From Acinetobacter sp. UBA3106 (GTDB lineage Bacteria; Pseudomonadota; Gammaproteobacteria; Pseudomonadales; Moraxellaceae), in contig DFAM01000013.1 in NCBI GenBank assembly GCA_002365595.1, forward strand, positions 108,345-171,724: DNA of 63,380 bases, written 5' to 3'. A program made the position numbers and the translations under genes. Shown here in pieces: positions 36,883 through 45,668 of the stretch (position 1 is its first letter; each line of letters opens with the position of its first letter). The notes under the pieces are model-generated. The model ran no database searches. It was not told where the DNA came from and worked only from the letters and a program-made list of their open reading frames with translations.

Positions 36883-37854
36883 ATGGAAGTTCGACAGCGT
36901 GGTTTGATGGCCGGTATTTTAATGGCAGCTATGGTGGTTGCACCAATGGCTGAGGCAAAACGTGCAGGTGGCGGTAAAAGCCATGGCATGAGTCGTTCTG
37001 CTGCTCCAACCCAGTCTTACCAACAACCGCGTCAAGTTACTCCTGTTCAACAACCTGTTGCTCCTGCCCAACAAAAATCGGGTTCAGGTGTAGGTAAAAT
37101 GGTTGCTGCGGGTGTTGCGGGTGCTGCAGTGGGTGCGGTAGCGGCAAATGCCCTTGCAGATGATAAAAATGCACAAGCTGCTTCAGATGCACAAGCGACC
37201 CAACAGGAAGAAAAAGGCGGACTTCCAGGCTGGATCTGGATTCTTTTAGCTGCTGCAGTCGCATTCTTCTTGTTCCGTAAATTCGGAGCAAAAAAAAAAC
37301 TAGCCGCTAATAATCCGTATGCACCAAACAATGCTGGCAATACAGCACCGTTCGGTCAGCAAACTGCAGCACCACGTACTTCAAATGACAGCACCAATAT
37401 TTTTGGTCAGTCTGTAGGCGGTTCTGCAGGTGCAGCACCTCAAGCGCCTTTTGGTGCAGCTTCAACACAAAGCGGCAACCAGTTACCAGACGGTACTGAA
37501 CCTGCTGCATTCTTGCGTGTTGCCCGTCAGCGCTTTAACCATATTCAGTCGATGAATACAGCAAGCAACATTGCTGAAATTCAACGTTATTTAACACCTG
37601 ATCTGTATCAGTCGATGTATAACGACATTATGGCGAATCAGGACCAGGACGTTGCTGAATTCTCTAACCTGAATGCAATGGTTACAGATTCTGCTACTGA
37701 AAATGGTCGGTACATTGTGAGCGTACGCTTCACCGGTACAGTAAGCGAAGACTTAAACAGCTTGCCGCAACCTTTTGCAGAAGTTTGGCATTTCACCAAA
37801 CCTGCAGGTTCTACCCAGGACTGGCTAGTTGCCGGTATTCAGCAAGAAGTTTAA
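36883..37854 (+). CDS. Tim44-like domain membrane protein
   Basis: A 323-aa protein with an N-terminal signal (GLMAGILMAAMVVAPMAEA, about residues 7-25), a low-complexity Gln/Pro/Ala/Gly region, a transmembrane helix (GWIWILLAAAVAFFLF, about 120-140) and a C-terminal Tim44-like domain (about 205-320) with FLRVARQRFNHIQ and AEVWHFTKP. Tim44-like domains bind membranes or proteins; the bacterial role is unknown. AGGAAAAAATCG precedes the ATG. It may be anchored in the inner membrane. Confidence 0.85.
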   Translation: MEVRQRGLMAGILMAAMVVAPMAEAKRAGGGKSHGMSRSAAPTQSYQQPRQVTPVQQPVAPAQQKSGSGVGKMVAAGVAGAAVGAVAANALADDKNAQAASDAQATQQEEKGGLPGWIWILLAAAVAFFLFRKFGAKKKLAANNPYAPNNAGNTAPFGQQTAAPRTSNDSTNIFGQSVGGSAGAAPQAPFGAASTQSGNQLPDGTEPAAFLRVARQRFNHIQSMNTASNIAEIQRYLTPDLYQSMYNDIMANQDQDVAEFSNLNAMVTDSATENGRYIVSVRFTGTVSEDLNSLPQPFAEVWHFTKPAGSTQDWLVAGIQQEV

Positions 37855-37871
37855 AATTCATTAGGCTCAAG

Positions 37872-37898
37872 ACAGCGACTTCGGTCGCTGTTTTTTTA
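37872..37898 (+). terminator. Terminator of the Tim44-like gene
   Basis: Stem CAGCGAC-ttcg-GTCGCTG (37873-37890) followed by seven or more Ts. Confidence 0.9.
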
Positions 37899-38058
37899 TT
37901 CAGGCTTAAATTCTCTTTAAATCAGTCAATGGTGAGCAGTGCTTTGACTTGAAATAAAAATGCATCTCGATCATCCTGATTTATCTTTAAGGTCATTCTT
38001 GGGATGACTTTTTACTGGTTCAACATTCTGTTTTTTAAAATACAGCTTTGGAATTTAT

Positions 38059-38577
38059 ATGGCTAATCCACTTTCTCTCCCTAAAGCCCTGATCAATCGT
38101 GCAATTGCAGGTAATGCAGAAGCTCAGTTTGAAGTCGCTGAACTGTATATGCAAAGCGAGAATGACGACGACATTGCACTGGCTGAAGAATGGGCACTGA
38201 AAGCCGCTGAAAATGGCCATGTTGAAGCAATGTACTGGTTGGGTGAAGGCTATACCGTGTATGCCAAAGACCTGATTGAAGAAGATCCTGAAGAATCAAA
38301 AGCGCATTTTGAATTAGGTTATTACTGGCTCAGCAAAGCCAATATGCAAAAACACCCTGCTGCGACTTTGGAATTATCAAATTACTATCGCCGTGGCGAT
38401 GTGATTGAGAAAGATGTCGCAAAGTCAGTTGCTTTGGTCAAGCAAGCGGCTGAATGGGGCGAAGTTCAAGCCATGCGTGATTTGGCCTGCATTTATGAAC
38501 ACGGTTTGGGTGTAGATGTGGATGATGAAAAAGCCGATTACTGGCATGATAAAGCTCAATCTGCTGAAGAAAAATAA
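38059..38577 (+). CDS. Sel1-like repeat (TPR) protein, 172 aa
   Basis: Soluble, acidic, helical protein with three to four Sel1-type repeats: AIAGNAEAQFEVAELYMQS, AENGHVEAMYWLGEGY, and AAEWGEVQAMRDLACIYEHGLGV (about residues 8-155). No signal peptide, so it is probably a cytoplasmic scaffold. It shares a bidirectional terminator with the C39-like gene. Partner unknown. Confidence 0.85.
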   Translation: MANPLSLPKALINRAIAGNAEAQFEVAELYMQSENDDDIALAEEWALKAAENGHVEAMYWLGEGYTVYAKDLIEEDPEESKAHFELGYYWLSKANMQKHPAATLELSNYYRRGDVIEKDVAKSVALVKQAAEWGEVQAMRDLACIYEHGLGVDVDDEKADYWHDKAQSAEEK

Positions 38578-38582
38578 AATTA

Positions 38583-38610
38583 AAAAGCCCATCAATAGAT
38601 GGGCTTTTGT
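38583..38610. terminator. Bidirectional terminator, Sel1 gene / C39-like gene
   Basis: Stem GCCCATC-aata-GATGGGC (38587-38604) between A-run and T-run. Confidence 0.88.
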
Positions 38611-38627
38611 TTTACACAGTTTAAATC

Positions 38628-39152
38628 TTAACTTTCAATATCATTATTTGCTTCAACAACAATTACCTGTCGGCAAATCCCTTCCGCTTTACGTTGCTGT
38701 TCAAAAATTGAAGCTAACATCGCATCAAAGCTATCAAAAAAGCAAATTTCATCCTCATTAACATCATAAACAAGAGAATGATTACCGACATTTTCTAATG
38801 TATCGTAATAAACAATCACAAATTTGTTTTGCTCAAAGGCTTGCTGGATTTGCTGATAATTTAATGCAGGTAAAATCGCTAAACCCAGTTGCTCGGCTTC
38901 TTGGTAACTGAGTATTTCACTCTCCTGAAGCTCAGGGTCAGGATCGGTATAAAACTGCACATTAAAACCAAACTTTTTTAATCCAACAGCTAGACCTATG
39001 GTTGTGGTGCCATTTTCAGCCTCATATCCACAGACCTCTAGCAGTTGTTGAATTTCAGCATCGATACCTAAATGTTGCAGCAACATCCATACCGCAAAAA
39101 TACCGCCATTTGCTTCAAGATTCGCTAATTCTTCAGGTATTTCTAAAGCCAT
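38628..39152 (-). CDS. C39-like papain-fold protein lacking the catalytic Cys
   Basis: A 174-aa soluble protein laid out like a C39/papain-like peptidase: an N-terminal helix GIFAVWMLLQHLG, a middle TTIGLAVGLKKFGFNVQFY, then NHSLVYD and FFDSFD, which look like the His and Asp of a triad. At the helix start, where an ECG or SCG nucleophile would lie, the sequence is NGG, so the Cys is absent. It may bind peptides without cleaving them. The ATG at 39152 has GGA 8 bases before; ATG at 39161 is an alternative. Confidence 0.6.
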   Translation of the reverse strand: MALEIPEELANLEANGGIFAVWMLLQHLGIDAEIQQLLEVCGYEAENGTTTIGLAVGLKKFGFNVQFYTDPDPELQESEILSYQEAEQLGLAILPALNYQQIQQAFEQNKFVIVYYDTLENVGNHSLVYDVNEDEICFFDSFDAMLASIFEQQRKAEGICRQVIVVEANNDIES

Positions 39153-39198
39153 AATTTTCATCCAGAATATGATTGTGCTGATAATAATCAATTTCAGA

Positions 39199-39227
39199 TT
39201 GGAACAAAATCAATTTCCAAGTACAAT
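39199..39227 (+). promoter_or_regulatory. Sigma-70 promoter of the ahcY riboswitch transcript
   Basis: TTGGAA (39199-39204), a 17-base spacer, and TACAAT (39222-39227). The predicted start, near 39234, falls just before the riboswitch. Confidence 0.6.
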
Positions 39228-39235
39228 AGCCCGCT

Positions 39236-39350
39236 AGTCGAGGGATGCTGCGACGTTTTACAGGCTGATTTTAAAAAATAGCAATGTAAAAGCGCCAGGC
39301 TCGACGATCGGTTCAAATACTCTTTTGAACCAAAAACGGCATCCGCGAAC
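39236..39350 (+). ncRNA. SAH riboswitch upstream of ahcY
   Basis: The sequence fits the S-adenosylhomocysteine riboswitch. P1 forms between GGATGC (39243-39248) and GCATCC (39339-39344). A pseudoknot is formed by GTCGAG (39237-39242) and CTCGAC (39300-39305). A P2 stem pairs TTTTACA with TGTAAAA around 39256-39291. GCCAGGCTCGA and ACGGC are conserved joining segments. A further stem GGTTCAAA/TTTGAACC lies at 39310-39331. It precedes ahcY, the known partner, by about 40 bases and should raise expression when SAH accumulates. Confidence 0.85.
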
Positions 39351-39387
39351 AGAACGATCCAATCTATTTTTTCTCTAGGAGGTCCTG

Positions 39388-40770
39388 ATGAACGCGGTTA
39401 ATGCTTCATTTACAGATTATAAAGTTGCCGATATTTCACTTGCTGATTACGGCCGTAAAGAAATCAAACTTGCTGAAGCAGAAATGCCAGCCCTAATGGG
39501 TTTGCGTAAACGCTATTCAGCAGCAAAACCACTTGCAGGCGCGAAAATTCTCGGCTGTATTCACATGACCATTCAAACTGCAGTTTTAATTGAAACTCTG
39601 GTTGAATTGGGCGCTGAAGTTCGCTGGACTTCTTGTAACATCTTCTCTACTCAAGACCATGCTGCTGCTGCAATTGCTGCTCGCGGTATTCCTGTTTTTG
39701 CCTGGAAAGGCGAAACTGAAGAAGAATACATGTGGTGCCTTGAACAACAAATCAATGTCAATGGCAAACCTTGGGATGCCAACATGATTCTTGATGATGG
39801 CGGTGACTTGACTGCTGTTGTGCATGAAAAATACCCAGAACTGATTGCTAAAATCCACGGTGTGACTGAAGAAACCACTACGGGTGTGCAACGTCTTTAT
39901 GAAATGTTACGTGACGGTACTTTGAAAGTTCCTGCTATCAACGTAAACGACTCAGTAACAAAATCTAAAAACGACAACAAATACGGTTGCCGCCACTCGC
40001 TAAACGACGCGATCAAACGCGGTACTGACATGTTGATGTCTGGTCGTCGTGCACTTGTGATCGGTTATGGTGACGTAGGTAAAGGTTCTGCTCAATCACT
40101 TCGTCAAGAAGGCATGATTGTACGTGTCACTGAAATCGATCCAATTTGTGCAATGCAAGCATGCATGGACGGTTATGAAGTTGTATCTCCATACAAAAAC
40201 GGCGTACAAACAGGCAAGAAAGAAGACATCAACCTTGACCTTCTTCAAAATACTGACCTGATCGTAACGACTACGGGTAACTATCACGTATGTGACGCTG
40301 CAATGCTAGATACATTAAAAGCTGGCGCTGTAGTTTGTAACATCGGTCACTTCGATACTGAAATTGATACCAACTACTTACGTGGCTACAAATGGGTTGA
40401 AGTTAAACCTCAAGTACACCAAGTGTATCGTTCAGAAGATGAAAACAACTACCTGATCCTTCTTTCTGAAGGTCGTCTGGTGAACCTAGGTAATGCAACC
40501 GGTCACCCATCACGTGTGATGGACGGTTCTTTTGCTAACCAGGTATTGGCGCAAATGCACTTGTTCGCTGAAAAATTTGCTGACCTTCCTGAAGATCAAA
40601 AACAGGCATCGATTCGTGTAGAACTTCTTCCTAAGAAATTGGATGAAGAAGTTGCTGCCGCAATGGTTGCTGGCTTCGGCGGTGTATTAACTACGCTTAC
40701 TCAAGAACAAGCAGATTACCTTGGCGTAACTGTTGAAGGTCCATTCAAATCTGAGACTTATAAATACTAA
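39388..40770 (+). CDS. ahcY: Adenosylhomocysteinase (SAH hydrolase)
   Basis: A 460-aa cytoplasmic NAD-dependent enzyme that splits SAH to adenosine and homocysteine, relieving product inhibition of methyltransferases. Visible: GCIHMTIQTAVLIETL, SCNIFSTQDHAAAA, NLILDDGGDLT-type motif (MILDDGGDLT), NVNDSVTKSKNDNKYG, NAD motif GYGDVGKGSA and C-terminal PFKSETYKY. A perfect AGGAGG lies just before the ATG. Controlled by the SAH riboswitch and followed by metF, a second SAM-cycle gene. Confidence 0.98.
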   Translation: MNAVNASFTDYKVADISLADYGRKEIKLAEAEMPALMGLRKRYSAAKPLAGAKILGCIHMTIQTAVLIETLVELGAEVRWTSCNIFSTQDHAAAAIAARGIPVFAWKGETEEEYMWCLEQQINVNGKPWDANMILDDGGDLTAVVHEKYPELIAKIHGVTEETTTGVQRLYEMLRDGTLKVPAINVNDSVTKSKNDNKYGCRHSLNDAIKRGTDMLMSGRRALVIGYGDVGKGSAQSLRQEGMIVRVTEIDPICAMQACMDGYEVVSPYKNGVQTGKKEDINLDLLQNTDLIVTTTGNYHVCDAAMLDTLKAGAVVCNIGHFDTEIDTNYLRGYKWVEVKPQVHQVYRSEDENNYLILLSEGRLVNLGNATGHPSRVMDGSFANQVLAQMHLFAEKFADLPEDQKQASIRVELLPKKLDEEVAAAMVAGFGGVLTTLTQEQADYLGVTVEGPFKSETYKY

Positions 40771-40784
40771 TTTTACACCTCTCC

Positions 40785-40875
40785 TAAATCCTCTCCTAGA
40801 AGGAGAGGACTTTTCCCTGACTTTAAATACCGTGAGGTTCCCCTCTCCCTTTGGGAGAGGTCAGGGAGAGGTTAA
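40785..40875. repeat. Hairpin repeat element between ahcY and metF
   Basis: Two perfect hairpins, CCTCTCCT-aga-AGGAGAGG (40790-40808) and CCTCTCCC-tttg-GGGAGAGG (40842-40860), with further CCTCTCC and GGGAGAGG copies close by. It looks like a REP-type intergenic element. It may end part of the ahcY transcript or set metF levels. Confidence 0.65.
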
Positions 40876-40908
40876 ATTTTAAGTATGGATAAAAAAAGGA
40901 TTTGAAAA

Positions 40909-41745
40909 ATGACCAAACGTGTTCCAATCTCTTTTGAGTTTTTCCCGACCAAAACTGATGTCGGTGCAGAAAAACTTCGTGTCGTGCATAAAGAATTACA
41001 ACTGTTAAATCCTGAATTCTTTTCAGTGACTTATGGTGCTGGTGGTTCTACCCGTGAACGCACACTTGCTGCAATCAATGACTTCAACGGCAAAGGCACA
41101 CCAGTTGCCCCTCACCTGTCTTGTATTGGTGATGACAAAGCCCGTATTGCCGAATTGCTGGATTTATACAAATCGCAAGGTATTGACCGTATTGTGGCAC
41201 TGCGTGGTGACTTGCCTTCTGGTCAGGTGGGCTTGGGCGAATTGCCCTATGCGCAAGACCTGGTTCGTTTCATTCGTGAACATTCAGGTGATCATTTTCA
41301 AATTGAAGTTGCCGCTTACCCTGAAATGCACCCACAGGCAGAAAGCTTTGATAAAGATATTCAACATTTTGTCGAAAAAGCTAATGCCGGTGCCAATGCC
41401 GCTTTAACTCAGTTCTTCTTTAATCCGGATGCCTACTTCTATTTTGTAGACCGCATTCAAAAAGAAGGTATGAATATTCCTGTTGCTCCGGGCATTATGC
41501 CAATTACCAATGCAAGCAACCTGATTCGCTTTGCAGACGGTACAGGTGCAGAAATCCCGCGCTGGATTCGCAAGCAATTGGCGACTTATGGCGATGACAC
41601 GGCAAGTATCAAAGCCTTTGGTCATGAAGTTGTGGTGAAATTGTGTGAACGTCTGCTTGCAGGCGGTGCACCGAGCTTGCACTTCTACACCATGAACACC
41701 ACTGATCCGACACGTCAACTCGTGACCGATCTTGGCCTAGCTTAA
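40909..41745 (+). CDS. metF: 5,10-Methylenetetrahydrofolate reductase
   Basis: A 278-aa FAD enzyme reducing methylene-THF to methyl-THF, the methyl donor for methionine synthase. Visible: FEFFPTKT, FFSVTYGAGGSTRERT, RIVALRGDLPSG, the FAD-binding block LTQFFFNPDAYFYFVD, and PGIMPITN. AAGGATTTGAAAA precedes the ATG. It follows ahcY across the hairpin repeat; AhcY makes homocysteine and MetF supplies its methyl donor, so both serve methionine regeneration. Confidence 0.96.
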   Translation: MTKRVPISFEFFPTKTDVGAEKLRVVHKELQLLNPEFFSVTYGAGGSTRERTLAAINDFNGKGTPVAPHLSCIGDDKARIAELLDLYKSQGIDRIVALRGDLPSGQVGLGELPYAQDLVRFIREHSGDHFQIEVAAYPEMHPQAESFDKDIQHFVEKANAGANAALTQFFFNPDAYFYFVDRIQKEGMNIPVAPGIMPITNASNLIRFADGTGAEIPRWIRKQLATYGDDTASIKAFGHEVVVKLCERLLAGGAPSLHFYTMNTTDPTRQLVTDLGLA

Positions 41746-41774
41746 TTTATATCTGATTTGTGAGTAATACTTAA

Positions 41775-42491
41775 ATGCCGCGTTTTTATATTGAAGCTGA
41801 TTTAGCAGTGGATATGCATGTTGAATTAACCGAAACGGTTTTTCATCACTGGGTGAAAGTATTACGCGCACAAGTCGGTGAAAAAGCCACCTTGTTCAAT
41901 GGACAAGGGGGTGAATATGAAGTAACACTGGTTGAGGTTGCAAAAAAATCAGCCAGTGTTGCTGTCGATTCGTTCAATCCTGACGACCGCACCCCTGGTT
42001 TTAGCACTTTACTCGGACAAGTAATGAGTAAAGGCGACCGTATGGATTATGCTATTCAAAAAGCCACAGAACTGGGTGTATCCAAAATCCAGCTGCTGAC
42101 GTCTGAACGCTGTGAAATGCGGCTTAAATATGATCGTGACCAAAAGAAAATCGATCACTGGCAAGGCATTGCCATCGCTGCGTGTGAACAATGCGGCATG
42201 AACAAAGTACCGGAAGTGTTAGCCCCTGTATCTTTACAAGACTGGCTGAATAGTGAATTACCTGCAACAAAACTGGTACTTGCCCCGAATAAAGACCAGA
42301 TCGATGTACTCGCTGCTGCAACCCCCAATATTGCATTATTGATTGGTCCAGAAGGTGGTCTGAGTGAAGCCGAAATACAATTATCAAACAATGCAGGATT
42401 TATAAACTGGTGTATCGGCAATCGTGTGTTACGCACAGAAACCGCCCCAATTGTGGCCTTATCTATTTTAAACTACAACTTAACTGTCTAG
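41775..42491 (+). CDS. rsmE: 16S rRNA m3U1498 methyltransferase
   Basis: A 238-aa SPOUT-fold enzyme using SAM. N-terminal PUA-like part (PRFYIEADLAV, HHWVKVLRAQVG), then the knot motifs ERCEMRLKYDRDQKKIDHW, LLIGPEGGLSEAE and NRVLRTETAPIVAL. It lies 29 bases after metF and probably shares its transcript. No terminator is obvious after it. Confidence 0.95.
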   Translation: MPRFYIEADLAVDMHVELTETVFHHWVKVLRAQVGEKATLFNGQGGEYEVTLVEVAKKSASVAVDSFNPDDRTPGFSTLLGQVMSKGDRMDYAIQKATELGVSKIQLLTSERCEMRLKYDRDQKKIDHWQGIAIAACEQCGMNKVPEVLAPVSLQDWLNSELPATKLVLAPNKDQIDVLAAATPNIALLIGPEGGLSEAEIQLSNNAGFINWCIGNRVLRTETAPIVALSILNYNLTV

Positions 42492-42661
42492 TTCATCAGA
42501 ATTTAGATAAATGGGGAATGATTAGATTGATTTTTTCAAATAACGTTATTACTCTTGACTTAAACAGACAAATATATATTTAGAATATAGTTTAGTTTTT
42601 TAACAGAGTTAAAATTTTAATAAGTAATTTATCGCAAAACAAAAATAAGGTTTTTGCTTAT

Positions 42662-45523
42662 ATGTCAGATATTCAAGACGAGTACATTAAGCAGCATGTG
42701 AGTGCTGCTCAAATTATCAATACGATTCGGCTCAGTCGCTTCTTTCTCATAAGTATTGTTCTCGTTTCATTGTACGTATATGGCATTTATCAATTTTATT
42801 ACGTCAAGCCATCTCTTTATTTCAATCTTTGGTTTATTGGCATTGAACTGTTTTGTTGCCTGAATATCCTACTGACCAGCATCTACTTTAAGCCCGATCA
42901 GTTCAGTTTGAACCATGCACACCGTTGGCTACAATTCCAGAGCATTCTGATTGGAAGCAGTATCGGGATTGGCATTAGCCTGATTTATTACTATCTGCCG
43001 CAATACAATCCTGCATTTAGTTATGTGAATGCATTAATTTTGTCAGCTTTATTGCTCATCGTCAGTCAGGCATTTGCACTAACCTTTTTAACCCAGCGCT
43101 TAAACTATTTCTGCCTGACATTTATACCGGCTATTTTTCCTTATTTGGCCTCACAATTTATCAGCACAGAAACAACAAATCATTTATTCCATCTGACCAT
43201 AAATTTTGCCCTGATTGTCATGTTGTTATGCGCCAATACCACTTCTCGTATTCATCAGCGCATTTCAGCCCTTTATTCAAAAAACAACCGTTTAGTTGAA
43301 AATGCCAAACAACAGGTTTTGTGGACAGATGAATTATGCAAACAGCTGCAAACTGAAATTAACAAATCGAAAGATATTGAGCTGCAATTACAACTAAATA
43401 ATCAGCTACTTGAACAGAAAGTTAAAGAACGAACTTTTGATATTGCCAAAATGAATACCGATTTGGAAAACCAGCAACAGAACCTGGTTTTGGCGCATGA
43501 AATTGCCGGACTGCGCCCTTGGGACTGGAATATCAAAGATCGTGAAATTCTGGTGACGGATTCGAAACAGCAAAAGACTCTCAAACCTTCTAAACTGCAT
43601 CATCATCAACTGCAAAATATTATTCATCTGGATGATATTGACCAGTTCAAGCAGGCCTTGAAAAAACATTTACGGGGTCAGTCACCACTCTATGAAGCAA
43701 GCTATCGCATTCAGAATAGTAGCGGCAAGTGGAAATGGGTTCACGATATTGGCCGGGTCATCGCTCGAGATCCGGTTAATAAAAAGCCCCTGCGTATGGT
43801 GGGGATTCGTCGTGACATTCATCAGGAACGTACCGATCAGGAACGCTTGAAATTAGCCGCAAGCGTACTTCAGCAAGCAGCCGAAGGCATTTTCATTCTC
43901 GATGATCAATTATGCTATATCGATGTCAATCCATTTTATGAACAGCTCACTGGCTTTTCACATCAGCATATTATTGGCAAAAATTTATTTGATATTACGG
44001 CGAATTATAAATCCCAGCAAAGAAGCAGCCATTACTCGATTATTCAACAACTGGAAAAAATCGGTGAGTTTGACGGTGAACTGCATGAAAAATTCCTTTC
44101 CGGTAAAGAACTGACCATCTGGATGCGCATTAATGCCATTACCGATGAGCAAAATCGTGTCACCCATTATATTGGTATTGTTTCCGATCTCACTGAACGT
44201 AAACTGCAAGAACAGCGTTTGTCTTATTTAGAGAATTACGATCCTTTAACAGATTTACCGAACCGTTTTTATTACAACTACCAATTACATCAATATTTAG
44301 TCAGTCAAAAAGATTCAATCAAACAACTGGCCGTGATTCGTTTGAATATTGACCGCTTCAGACCTCTCAATGAGTTTTTAAGCAATAGCGGTGGTGACGA
44401 GTTACTGCGTCAAGTTGCACAACGATTGCGACTGACCAATGCCGAAGCATTATTTGTAGCGCATCTAAATGGTGATGACTTTGCCATTGTGTATGAGATT
44501 TCACATATTCGCCCATCTATTCAGCAACATTGTGAACGCATCACCAAAGCATTTTCCTTGCCGTTTAATATTTTTGAACAGGACCATATTATTACCCTGT
44601 CTATGGGGGTTGCGTTCTATCCGGAAAATGGACGTCAGCTGGATTATCTGAATAATTGCGCTGAGCAGGCTTTGACTGAAGCTAAAAATCTGGGCGGCAA
44701 TACCTGTCGTTTCTATTCCAATAACAATACCGCTTTACTTGAACAAGGTATTTATCTGGAACGCGATTTGCGTCATGCCATCAATAACAATGAACTGATC
44801 GTTTACTATCAGCCGAAAATAAATTTTAGTGATCAAAATATTTATGGGTTTGAAGCACTGGTGCGCTGGAATCATCCAAGCAAGGGAATAATTCCCCCTA
44901 ACCTGTTCATTCCCCTGGCAGAACAAACCAGTCTGATCTCGGATATTGGCAAAATTGTGATTCAACAAACTGCCAAACAAATTCGCCGCTGGAATGAGTT
45001 AGGCTTTAATAATATATGTGTATCTGTCAATGTGGTTGCCCAGCAATTACAACGCGGTCAACTCCTGGAAGACCTTGATCATGCCATTCAGAATTATAAA
45101 ATTTCCGGTTCTAGCCTGGAACTGGAAATTACTGAGTCATCCTTACTGGAAAATTCAGTCACAGTGAAAAACCTGCTGAATGAAATTAAAAAACGTCATA
45201 TTCATATTTCTTTGGATGACTTTGGTACCGGCTATTCATCCTTGTCTTATCTTGCTGATTTTCCAATTGATATCTTAAAAATTGACCGCAGCTTTATTTC
45301 CAAGATTGGACAAAACAAACAGGAAGCAATTGTCAGTGCCATGATTGCCATGGGCAAAGCTATGGGACTCACAGTGGTTGCCGAAGGAATTGAAACCGAG
45401 CAACAACTGCAATACCTGCAAGATTTGGAATGTGATATTGCACAAGGTTTCTTATTTTCAAAACCCCTTCCTGAAAAAGAAGCGACTACCTACCTAGAAC
45501 AACATCGACTTATACCTTCTTGA
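42662..45523 (+). CDS. Membrane PAS-GGDEF-EAL protein, probable c-di-GMP phosphodiesterase
   Basis: A 953-aa inner-membrane signalling protein. About six helices lie within residues 25-200, a coiled coil at about 205-270, two PAS domains (about 275-390 and 395-515), GGDEF (about 520-680) and EAL (about 695-945). The GGDEF signature is degenerate, NGDDF at about 602-606, so it is probably not a cyclase. The EAL domain keeps FEALVRW (about 730), ELEITESSL, DDFGTGYSSL, LKIDRSF and VAEGIET. It most likely degrades c-di-GMP, with the GGDEF domain perhaps regulatory. It is alone on its transcript. Confidence 0.92.
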   Translation: MSDIQDEYIKQHVSAAQIINTIRLSRFFLISIVLVSLYVYGIYQFYYVKPSLYFNLWFIGIELFCCLNILLTSIYFKPDQFSLNHAHRWLQFQSILIGSSIGIGISLIYYYLPQYNPAFSYVNALILSALLLIVSQAFALTFLTQRLNYFCLTFIPAIFPYLASQFISTETTNHLFHLTINFALIVMLLCANTTSRIHQRISALYSKNNRLVENAKQQVLWTDELCKQLQTEINKSKDIELQLQLNNQLLEQKVKERTFDIAKMNTDLENQQQNLVLAHEIAGLRPWDWNIKDREILVTDSKQQKTLKPSKLHHHQLQNIIHLDDIDQFKQALKKHLRGQSPLYEASYRIQNSSGKWKWVHDIGRVIARDPVNKKPLRMVGIRRDIHQERTDQERLKLAASVLQQAAEGIFILDDQLCYIDVNPFYEQLTGFSHQHIIGKNLFDITANYKSQQRSSHYSIIQQLEKIGEFDGELHEKFLSGKELTIWMRINAITDEQNRVTHYIGIVSDLTERKLQEQRLSYLENYDPLTDLPNRFYYNYQLHQYLVSQKDSIKQLAVIRLNIDRFRPLNEFLSNSGGDELLRQVAQRLRLTNAEALFVAHLNGDDFAIVYEISHIRPSIQQHCERITKAFSLPFNIFEQDHIITLSMGVAFYPENGRQLDYLNNCAEQALTEAKNLGGNTCRFYSNNNTALLEQGIYLERDLRHAINNNELIVYYQPKINFSDQNIYGFEALVRWNHPSKGIIPPNLFIPLAEQTSLISDIGKIVIQQTAKQIRRWNELGFNNICVSVNVVAQQLQRGQLLEDLDHAIQNYKISGSSLELEITESSLLENSVTVKNLLNEIKKRHIHISLDDFGTGYSSLSYLADFPIDILKIDRSFISKIGQNKQEAIVSAMIAMGKAMGLTVVAEGIETEQQLQYLQDLECDIAQGFLFSKPLPEKEATTYLEQHRLIPS

Positions 45524-45668
45524 TATAAGTCAACCTTTCTAATTCCAAGTTTGCCGGAAAAAGACACATACGCGACTGTGCTAAGGTCGCAACAAATGTT
45601 ATATTCGACCCAATCAAGCAAAAAACCAGCAGTTTTGCTGGATCACCTCAGTAACAAACGAGATACAG

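Noticed and set aside
45625..45640. Terminator CCAGCA/TGCTGG after the GGDEF-EAL gene
   Set aside because: Perfect short stem but no T-run, and it lies close to the maeB start; function unclear.
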